From Reticulascus tulasneorum (lineage: Eukaryota > Ascomycota > Sordariomycetes > Glomerellales > Reticulascaceae), in the NCBI GenBank assembly GCA_001557505.1, contig LSAX01000003.1, positions 1,240,001-1,304,000 on the forward strand: a stretch of DNA of 64,000 nucleotides, given 5' to 3'. A model generated the notes under the pieces. The model worked only from the letters and a program-made list of their open reading frames with translations. It was not told the origin of the DNA and made no database searches. Position 1 is the first letter of the stretch; each line of letters opens with the position of its first letter. A program made the position numbers and the translations under genes. Shown piece by piece: positions 55,801 to 64,000 of this stretch.

Positions 55801-58800
55801 TCCCATTAACCAGTCTTCCTCACCTCCGCTTTTATTGCCCTATAATTATCAGATCGATTGTAATCGCACAAGGGCAATACCGTGCGGCTATAACAACAGT
55901 ACTATCGCCCTTATCGCCAGCCATTCCATCTCAAATTCTGGCACGCCGGGAGCTTTAGATCTTTTCGATGACCAGGCCGGCCTGGCCTAGGACGTTTCCA
56001 AATCCCCTCATGTCGAGGGTGGGTGGGCTACGTACTGGACATACAAGGGGCCAGAAATCGATAAGGGGGATCGCACGCAATGAACCAGATGCCCATCTCT
56101 CTTCGTGAAAAAGCAACGGCGCGCATCGAATCTTGAATCTAACCTTCAACAGTCTCGACAAAAGCAAGTATAGCGAATTTTACATTGCCCGCGCGAATCA
56201 TGGCGTCAAAGAAGTTTGTCTTCGTTAGCTGCAGGGACGTGCACTCGAGCTAGGTCATCGCTATTTGCCATTCGTTGTAGGACTTGGCCGAGGATGTCGG
56301 TTTCACCATGCAAACCTCCACTCACCTTCCCTTTGTTCTTCCTTTTCGTCAGCCTCCGACAAACCTAGTCGCCTAGCCCTTGAGCTCGGTCTGCTCATCG
56401 CGTGAGATTCTCGGCGACCGACAGGGGGTGGTGGGGAGGCGACGTTTGTCCGTTGACTACACGTGCAACCTCGAATTACCATCCGTGAATAGAGTCCCGA
56501 GGCAAAGAATTTGTTATCTTCACAGACTACCGTAGATTCTCCTGTGGCTGGATTTCTAATCCCGAGAGCCTGAACAAGTATCACTCGCCTCCGCAAATTC
56601 GGCTACTGCCGCGCCAGACACGGCATTGAGCTGGCTGCGATGGCACAGTAGTGTGCAGGCAGCATCCCGCCTCCACGAGACCTCCAGAATAGCCAACATC
56701 TTCGGAGCAGGTGCAGCCATTCTTCCTCTTCTAGCCCGTCTCACAGCAGCCTGCGGAGCAGCAAGCAAGACGATTCGTATTTCAGCCCTGGCGATATTTC
56801 ATCTCGAGTTAAGCTTATGTCTCAAAGGATCTACCAGCCACGCTCTCGGCAGCTCGATGCAAGACAGGCGTGCATATCCTCAAACACTTCCATCACCATT
56901 ATCCAGCCAATTGGCCGCTCCAAATAGCTTCAACTCTTCGTGGTTTATCTTCATCGCTGGCCAACGCATCTTTTCTTGGCCTGCAGCATGATCCAGAAAC
57001 GTGCCGTCTCCACGACTTGCTAACTCCTCCATCGGTTCATTTTGCGGGGAAGATGTGCTGCGTCGTCAATCTAGCTGCCAATCATCAATCGGTACCAACT
57101 CCTGATGACCTTTGGTCATGATATTCCGCTAGACCAGCTATTTGGAGGGTTCCGCGTAGCTTGAACTAACATCATTCGATCATGCTCTACTTGGCTTGGT
57201 CACAGTGCAAGCCGTGGTTCATGTTCCCATGCACGCCATGACAAGACCAAACGATTTGGACCTCGACTCCGCCATTTTGACGCCCAAGGAACGCCCGATA
57301 TAACATTGCAGTCCTTTCCAAGGCATCAAGCATATCACTACGGCGAAGATCCGCGGACCTTCCCAGATGGACATGCCGGGATGGAGGACTTGTGGACGTG
57401 AGATTAACTTCTCTCAGGAAGCCAACCCCTAAGTGTCGCCTAGTACGTCCTTGACAAATGCCCACAGTTTACTCGAGGACATATTCTTGCTCCTCGGACA
57501 GTATCAAGCATTCCAGGCCTAAAAGTCGAACAGCGTCCGACGTTAAGTCCGCTTGTGAATCAGTGGGGTACATTTGATCAGCAACAGCAACAGCAATGAC
57601 CAGACGGGTAGCTCCGTTGAACCGCACCAATGTAAATGCAAACGCAATCGTTATACGCGTGACTGTGTTTTCGCTCTGTTTGATATAAGTTGCCAAGCTC
57701 CCGAGACGGCACCACTTTGACCAGACTGGCGGAGATTCCAGGGTCCAGCATTGATTGCCCCGCATCGCAACCGACTCTCTTCTCTCGAAGTCATGGGCCA
57801 TGGCGCATAAGTGCAGAACTGGCAGCTCTCCCGCGAGCTGCCATCCCACATAGCTTGCACCATTTATAATCTTCAACCGGCAGCCATCCGGACTAGCTAG
57901 TTTGGGGCCATGGGTTTGCGTATCCTTCAAATGTGACGATGCTGAGCAATGCCCCGATGACACTCTTTTAGAACCCCAGGGCTTTGGGGCCTTGCCATCC
58001 GTGGAAAATCCTCGCCCATCCCACCAAGGGCACGGTGCCTTGGCTCCCAACATCCTTGTCGTCATGTCAGTCATTGAATGGCTCATCAAGGACCCTCCCA
58101 TGTAAACTGTCCGACCGTGCGCGACGCCATGCCACTTTTCATCCTTCCGAGCCTGGCGGACTAGCTAGCGAAAAACGGAGGACCAGACGAGTTCTACTCA
58201 GCAAGATTTGATCTCCCACTTCCGGATCTTTTTGTGCAGAGATGGTTCGCTTCGGCTTTTCCTGTCCGGCCTAGCTCGAAGCCTGCTTGAGATGTTTCAT
58301 CCTATGTCTTATTGCGAGCACGAAAGCCACGGCCTGATTGGGCTACTGTTTCGAGCGACCCACGTGGAAGTATTCCCCGAGTGGCCGTCAATGGTGATCA
58401 CGGGAAAATCCTGCGGTCAGACTTCGGGTACGAGCTGCAGCCAACTAGTCATGTTGCCCATTCTGAGAAGTTGTACAGATCTGTCGTCTGCATGTCTCTT
58501 ATTATCAAACAAGAGGAGGCCTTTGGCCTATTATTATATTTACGGGACTGGTAATATATCCCAACTCATGAATACATTCACAGGCATGGCGGGTCACCTC
58601 TTGAAAGCAAGAAAGCTGTCACTTGAAGGCCCGATTTGAGGTTCCCTGAACCCAAGTTATAAATTCGTCGGCAGATGAGATTGACCAGGATACCAATACT
58701 AGAATTACGGAACGGCTTTCCTGAATCCCTGTTATTGCCGTTCGCCGGTTGCTCGAAAACCCTGTAAGGATGACCAACCATCTCAATATCGTTTCATGTC

Positions 58801-59260
58801 TGCTTGTTCAATTCGGAGTCAAGGCTGCCATACGACCATGAAGAGGTCACCTTGTCGGTTGGATCCGCTCTAGAAAATGACGCTACAGCGAATTGTCTTT
58901 GGGACCAGGTTAGGTACTGGAGTATCGTGAACAGCGTGAGAGGAAAAGAGGATATGGATTTTGATGTTGTACTAGCAGTCAATCGTCGAGAGTCCTGCGA
59001 TGTGATCACGTGACCGACGCGTGCTGCTCGCGCGCCAACCTTGTAGTACTAGGTAGCAGTCGCGATTGGTGTACACACAAAGGAGCCGCGTTGCGTGGAA
59101 AAGTTGCCCGCACTAGCTCGGCCTTCTCTATTGCCCCCCAATTAGACACAAGACTCGTTGACGTCGACGATGGATGAACAAAGGATGCCGAAGACCCCAC
59201 CTCAATAAGCCACAACCTCTGTCATGGAGGCCTTCGAGTCTTCGTCAATTCAATAACAAC
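52815..59260. other. 6.4-kb region without a supported gene
   Basis: The kinesin and EME1 promoters face each other across this gap. From about 53460 to 53640 the plus strand is almost pure purine, so the kinesin-sense strand is CT-rich, as in fungal core promoters. A palindromic ACCTAGGT lies at 53658. G-runs occur at 54047-54057 and 54230-54238, and a T-run at about 54437. Another CT-rich tract lies at about 55590-55625. Open frames (for example 57469-58101 minus, 210 codons) have no recognisable domain, start context or conserved-looking motif. Non-coding transcripts or long leaders are possible. Confidence 0.5.
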
Positions 59261-61441
59261 ATGCCTGAAGTCATTAGTCTTCTCTCCAGCCCGTCCGTTG
59301 GCCCCTCTCCTGTGCACATTGCACCTCCCCAGCGCCGACCATCGCAACTAGCAGGCGTCGCGAGGGCCCTGAGATACGATGTCTTCGATCTTACTGCCGA
59401 CTCCCCAGCTACGTCCACGAAAAAAGCGAAGGAACATGATACACGATGCTCTCCTTCTTACAAGCGAGCAAGAGAAGAGGCGCCACACGCCCGCAGCGAG
59501 CTGTTCTACGACTCTGACGATTTTGACACGACCGGAGATTTGAATGGAAGTCAGAGCCACGATGGGCCCGGAGACCATTGCAATGTTCTTACGGCTAGCA
59601 ACGGGAACAATAAAAAGTTGCGACTATCGCCGCCAGAAGATGGGAGCAAAAGGTCGTATCAGCGCTCTCAGTCGGCGACGGGCTATCTAGGCAACCAGCC
59701 TCCGGTGCGGCATTCTGGTCCAATTCGAAGAGCGAATGCGATCGCAGACCCGATTGAGTTCTCCAGCTCTCCTCACGTCCCTCCTCCAAAGACAAATCTG
59801 TCAAAACCGAGATCTTGGAAACCCGATGATCCGTTTGCCACCTCACCTGCGGTCGCCGCCGAGAAACCTGCTGATAAACCCATTGTTATACTTGAGGATG
59901 ACAACCCATTTTCTAGTTCTCCACCCAGGGTTCCAAGAGATGGGAATGGTTCCGGGACGATCTCTACCAAACACCAGTCCAGGACTCTACCGAGGCAGAA
60001 GGCACCTTCTCCAAAGAGGAAGGCAATTTGGGATCCCATATCCAGCTCTGCGCCAGAGCTTCAATCCCAAGGTGATCCGTTTGCCAGCTCTCCACCAAAG
60101 AAGACCGTGAAAGCGACTGAAACGATCGATATCAGTGATTCGGGGACATCGGCGGCTGAGTCTGAAGACGAATTCCCGGACCTCGACGACTTCGACGCAT
60201 GGAAGAAGATAGTCAAGCCCACAACCTCCCTGGAAGCCTCCCGAACAGTCTCCAAAAAATCGTCAAGGCCTTCAAAGTCTGCCTCATCGAGGGGTACAGT
60301 GAAATTGACCGCTGACGAAAGAGCAAAAGACAAAGAACAGAAGGCCAGACAGAGGGAGCGCGAGAAGGAGCGTAAGCAGCAAGAAAAGGTTGAGGCCAAA
60401 GTACAGAAGGCTCGCGAGAAAGAAAAGGCCGCTGCGTTGACAGAAGTGAACAAAGTCCGAACGGACAAAAAAGTCTCAACGCCCGAGATGATCGTTGATA
60501 TTCCAGCAGGATTGTCTGCCACGGTCACTGTCCAGATCCAGACTCTTCTCAGAGATCTGGATGTCCAACACTACATATATGACAGCCCTCTTGATAAGGT
60601 CGTCAAGTGGAGGAGAAAGGTTAGAAGCCGCTTCAACGACGAGCTGAGCCTCTGGGAGCCAATCCCGGAACGTATCCAGGAGGAAAAGTACGCTTTGGTG
60701 GTTGTTACCGCGGACGAGTTCGTCGACTTTGCATCGAACTCGGACAGTCCCGATTTGGAATCCCATGTGACGAAAATGAAGCAGCACTTTTCGGAATATC
60801 AGCTACTCTATCTCATCGAGGGACTCACGCCCTGGATGCGAAAGAACCGAAACGTTCGGAATCGGCAATTCACTTCAGCCGTTCGTGGCCAGGTCGATGT
60901 TCCGGATTCTGTTCCGAGTAGCAGCCAGCCAGCTAGGCGCAGGAAGAATCAGCAACTACAGGAATACATCGACGAAGACAACATCGAAGACGCTCTTCTG
61001 CAGCTGCAGGTCATGCACGGCGTGCTCATTCACCACACCAATATCCCCGTCGAGACTTCGCAATGGGTTGCCGTCTTCACACAACACATCTCCACTGTGC
61101 CCTATCGCAAGCAACGCGAGGAAGCCAACGCAGCCGGTGCGGGATTCTGCATGGAGTCGGGCCAGGTTCGCACGGGCGACGACGCGAAGGACACCTTCGC
61201 CCGTATGTTGCAGGAGATTGTCAGGGTCACGGCGCCGATTGCATATGGCATTTCGGCCGAGTTTGCGACTGCGACGAAGCTGGTCAATGGTTTGGAGGCT
61301 GGTGGCCCGTTGATATTGGAGGCATGTCGCAAGAGTGCGAACAAGGATGGAGCTGTGTCCGATCGGACAATTGGGCAAGCTATCAGCAGGAGGATGCATA
61401 AGGTCTTTACTGGCCGGGATGAAACCAGTACCGATGTTTAG
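59261..61441 (+). CDS. EME1: EME1/Mms4 subunit of the MUS81 structure-specific endonuclease
   Basis: A single exon of 726 residues. The frame opens earlier, but MPEVISLLSSPS is the natural start (context AACAACATGC). Residues 1-360 are disordered and rich in Ser-Pro, with repeated DPF-[AS]-[ST]-SP units and several SUMO-interacting-like motifs (VISLL 4-8, VFDLT 41-45, IVILEDD 208-214). A Lys/Glu/Arg helix (about 370-415) leads into the ERCC4-like nuclease fold (about 420-640), which lacks the catalytic ERKxxxD motif, as in all EME1 proteins. A tandem helix-hairpin-helix region ends the chain (SAEFATATKLVNGLEAGG). With MUS81 it cuts stalled forks, flaps and nicked Holliday junctions in the nucleus. 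No intron is needed. Confidence 0.9.
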   Translation: MPEVISLLSSPSVGPSPVHIAPPQRRPSQLAGVARALRYDVFDLTADSPATSTKKAKEHDTRCSPSYKRAREEAPHARSELFYDSDDFDTTGDLNGSQSHDGPGDHCNVLTASNGNNKKLRLSPPEDGSKRSYQRSQSATGYLGNQPPVRHSGPIRRANAIADPIEFSSSPHVPPPKTNLSKPRSWKPDDPFATSPAVAAEKPADKPIVILEDDNPFSSSPPRVPRDGNGSGTISTKHQSRTLPRQKAPSPKRKAIWDPISSSAPELQSQGDPFASSPPKKTVKATETIDISDSGTSAAESEDEFPDLDDFDAWKKIVKPTTSLEASRTVSKKSSRPSKSASSRGTVKLTADERAKDKEQKARQREREKERKQQEKVEAKVQKAREKEKAAALTEVNKVRTDKKVSTPEMIVDIPAGLSATVTVQIQTLLRDLDVQHYIYDSPLDKVVKWRRKVRSRFNDELSLWEPIPERIQEEKYALVVVTADEFVDFASNSDSPDLESHVTKMKQHFSEYQLLYLIEGLTPWMRKNRNVRNRQFTSAVRGQVDVPDSVPSSSQPARRRKNQQLQEYIDEDNIEDALLQLQVMHGVLIHHTNIPVETSQWVAVFTQHISTVPYRKQREEANAAGAGFCMESGQVRTGDDAKDTFARMLQEIVRVTAPIAYGISAEFATATKLVNGLEAGGPLILEACRKSANKDGAVSDRTIGQAISRRMHKVFTGRDETSTDV

Positions 61442-61905
61442 AGTGTAGCAGTGTTCTCTAAACAAACCTAAACAGGGTTCTGTCTTTATGCTACAGCTTC
61501 TCAGTCTAATGTTACAGGCTCTTTGTGGTCAAGATCCAACATCCAAGCGCACCCAATGGCTAAAGCCAGATGCATAATCCATCTCTACGAAGCGACGAGG
61601 GTTTACGTCCCTGGGGATTTGTGAGGGAGTGGCGGCAGACACCATTTGTTCTGCAATATACCCTTAAATTCTATTTGTTAGCCAGGTCTCGATACGTGTC
61701 TGCTCATGAAGAAGAAAGGAATGAAGCTTGTGTCAGACAGCGGTTGAACAAAAGTGTTTCCACATTATAATTTCGGTATAGTCGTGAATTGTGCTCTCAT
61801 CATAACAAACGATTAGGGGTAGAAAGGGAGGAATCCACGTACGGAAGAGACGAACCAACATCATTCGATAGGTTTGATGGCAACAAACATAGGTTCGTGA
61901 CATGA
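61442..61905. other. convergent 3' intergenic spacer
   Basis: About 460 bp between the stops of EME1 and the histidine-phosphatase gene. A+T-leaning, with no gene seen. Confidence 0.5.
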
Positions 61906-62905
61906 TCATCTATCATCAATGTCGTCTTCTGCTTTCCGCTTCTTTGATACGGGAGCGAAGAACGAGGTCAGCGTTTTCTGCTTCTCGTCGAACTTGGCGC
62001 TTCCAATCCCGCCTCGAGTCTTCTTCAGACCCTGGAGGTGGTCTACGCAATTGACGTTTATTACACTGAAACGCACAGCTGACCAGGGATATGATTCCGT
62101 CAACCCTGGTTCCACAGTCGGTGACACTCTCGATAGTTGTGATGAGTTATCACTCGATATCTTGGCCGAGCGAGGTGCAGGTGGGCTATTGCTCGACAAG
62201 CCTGGCAGCGTAACGATTCCCTCCAGATATCCCGTGTTGCTCCAAGGCGCGAGATACGTGCTAATTTGCGTTGGCTCGCCCGTACTTGGTATTCCAGAGA
62301 TGTTTCGAGCACGAAATCGAGAAAGCAGAGCCTGGAGCAGCACATTGAGGATGATCCCGTGGGCCACAATAACAACACTATGCGTTCCTTCGCCAGTGGC
62401 TTCCTTATGTATTATCGGCGCCAAGTGATCGTTGAGAAAGCGGGCAACTCGAATCCTCATCGCATCATGAGACTCCGAGTCAGCAAGGCTGCTCTCTGGA
62501 GCGTCTGACCGCATCCCAAATTTCTTCCCCTCGCCCGACCCGAAGTCCTTCTCTCGAAGTTCGGGAAGGCGAGTAACTTCCACTGCCGCTTGGTCTTTTG
62601 AGGTTGCCGCAGTGGGGAGGTTCTGGGCGTCTCGGATGGCTTCAGCAGTGCTGATAGCACGCTGCAGGTTCGAGGAAAAGATATGCTTGATCTTGCCGAT
62701 TGAAGAGGCTCGATTTGTGAGGTGGGTACCTAGTCGACGGGTTTGAAGAACGCCATGCGATGTCAATGGCGAGTCTCTGGATCCAGCACTGGCGAAATGT
62801 TAGAGAGAAAAGAGGCTGTAGTGAAAGTGGGCGTCCATACTAGAGACCGGCGACGTTGTCCACCGACTCGCCGTGGCGGATGAGGAAGAGGTGCAGCCTG
62901 CCCAT
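61906..62905 (-). CDS. histidine phosphatase (phosphoglycerate-mutase superfamily) with C-terminal PIP-box-like motif
   Basis: The model is complement(join(61906..62788,62841..62905)), 315 residues. Exon 1 encodes MGRLHLFLIRHGESVDNVAG, with the catalytic RHGE; the 52-bp intron joins it to LYAGSRDSPLTSHGV. The second catalytic His lies in SVVIVAHGIILNVLL. The general acid is probably a Glu in LPELREKDFGSGEGKKFG. This superfamily removes phosphate from small molecules or proteins through a phospho-His intermediate; the substrate is unknown. After the catalytic domain (to about residue 185) comes a Ser/Pro linker. The tail then reads QKTLTSFF (292-299), a canonical QxxLxxFF PCNA-interacting box, and KKRK (304-307), a basic nuclear-localisation-like patch. 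That combination suggests a nuclear, replication-linked enzyme; this is inference. Confidence 0.9.
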
Positions 62906-64000
62906 ATCTCAGATTGCAGCATGCTCATTTGTTGGGTATCAGAGCAAATCCATGCTCAATGATGCCTACATGGCGAAAAGAGAAGTGTTTTGAGCCAGAT
63001 GCTCGAGGAGTACACCAGAAAATGGGGGACAGAGCGAGGAACTTGGTGGGTTGATTTCACTCAAGAAAAGTTTGCTCGCTTTGCACGCAGCCTCTGTAAG
63101 GTACCTTGTCCGATAAATCGCTGAGTCAGCAAGCGCTCGCATTTCCTGAACCTCCACCCAGCCAGTTCCGGTTATCACTACGTTGTATACAGTAACCACT
63201 TTTCCTGGACGTACTATATAGGCCAATAATTCGGTTTAGAAGGTTCGTAAGCAATCCAGTACCCTTCAAAGGTCGGAGGATAGCCGCTGCAACCAGTCTC
63301 ATACGACATTATTTAGCGTAAGAAATCCAACGAACTGGCCACGAGAGTTGCTTATGTCTTGACATGCATAACTTCCCTTCAAACAAACTCATCATCTTCC
63401 TGATCTATTTAAATCGTTGCAATTCAGTCCAGTACCCCAAGAGATTCTTACCTCGGAACTCTCCAACACTCTTGACCGCTTTTTGCCATCTCCAGCAAAT
63501 ACTCAATAACTGGTTTGCTAACCTCAAGTTATTACAGCATTCAAATCGCGAAATATTGATGACGCACAAGAAATTAGTCTAGGATTGGCTATCAGTTATC
63601 GTTGTCGAAAAATTGTTGCGCAGCCATACCAGGTACCTTGTAGACTACTGGCTAAGTGTCTGATATGCAGGTGATATTAGTTCATCGCTATCTTGAATGC
63701 ATAGGGTTGGATTGGAAAGATTGTAGAATGGAAGTAGAAGATTAGGTGACATGTTTCGTAGTGCATTGAAACTGCCAACGTCCAGCTGGTCCTAGATGTC
63801 GTCGGTCTTTGAAAGTGAGAGCAACTTAAATACAGTCATTGGATTCGCTCTGAACTATTGACGGCCTTCGAAGTTCTCCGAGCTGATCGTAGAGAACTCT
63901 GACGTCAAACTACTGTGAATCGTGGTTGTTAGGTTATTGCTGTGCAATAGCCTAGCTTGTTGGCGTTCCTAATGCCAGATAAATACATTATGGATAGCCA
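62906..64000. other. right-end region, no gene supported
   Basis: About 1.1 kb upstream of the histidine-phosphatase gene. Short frames (up to 86 codons) have no domain. The stretch is A+T-leaning and shows no repeat or RNA gene. Confidence 0.5.

Noticed and set aside
57469..58101. 210-codon minus-strand open frame
   Set aside because: It has no domain, signal peptide or recognisable conserved motif, and it crosses other frames of similar length nearby. A stop-free run of this size is expected by chance somewhere in 6 kb of moderately GC-rich DNA.

Overview
The window is nuclear DNA of a filamentous ascomycete (Pezizomycotina, most likely a Sordariomycete). The grounds are: many short introns of 40-110 bp with GT-AG ends and CTAAC/CTGAC branch points; monocistronic genes on both strands; and fungus-specific families such as palA/RIM20, HET, CorA-like, MCH1 and small secreted cysteine-rich proteins. 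There is no CRISPR array, no bacterial-type operon, and no rRNA or tRNA gene that I could recognise. Exon boundaries were placed by hand from reading frame, splice signals and family conservation. Every multi-exon model below closes in frame. One model (glutaminyl-tRNA synthetase) does so only with a non-AG acceptor.

Layout. 0-7.6 kb: a 5'-truncated palA/RIM20 (ambient-pH signalling), a convergent PPxY-containing unknown gene, and a flotillin. 7.6-27.5 kb: a gene-sparse, accessory-looking stretch with two small secreted cysteine-rich proteins, a HET-domain protein, two CorA-like two-TM proteins and an F-box protein, interrupted by the ordinary MCH1-type transporter. 27.6-39.3 kb: a ten-exon amidase, a bestrophin-like anion channel, an aquaporin with a very long charged N-terminus, and an HPP-family membrane protein. 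41.4-52.8 kb: cytosolic glutaminyl-tRNA synthetase, a small cysteine-rich protein with a GPI-like tail, an alkyltransferase-like DNA repair protein (ATL1 type), and a 1744-residue kinesin. 52.8-59.2 kb is a long stretch with no supported gene. 59.2-62.9 kb: the EME1 subunit of the MUS81 structure-specific nuclease and a histidine-phosphatase protein.

How the genes relate. Most neighbours are unrelated housekeeping genes. Two themes stand out. The first is genome maintenance at the right end: ATL1, EME1, and a histidine phosphatase that ends in a near-perfect PCNA-binding motif plus a basic nuclear-localisation-like stretch. The second is the 10-27 kb island of HET, CorA-like, F-box and secreted-protein genes, the kind of content linked to self/non-self recognition or host interaction in fungi. 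The most checkable unusual points are the PIP-box phosphatase, the glutaminyl-tRNA synthetase gene with an 8-nt microexon and an apparent GT-GG intron, the 17-nt microexon in the amidase, and the aquaporin with Glu in place of the selectivity-filter His.
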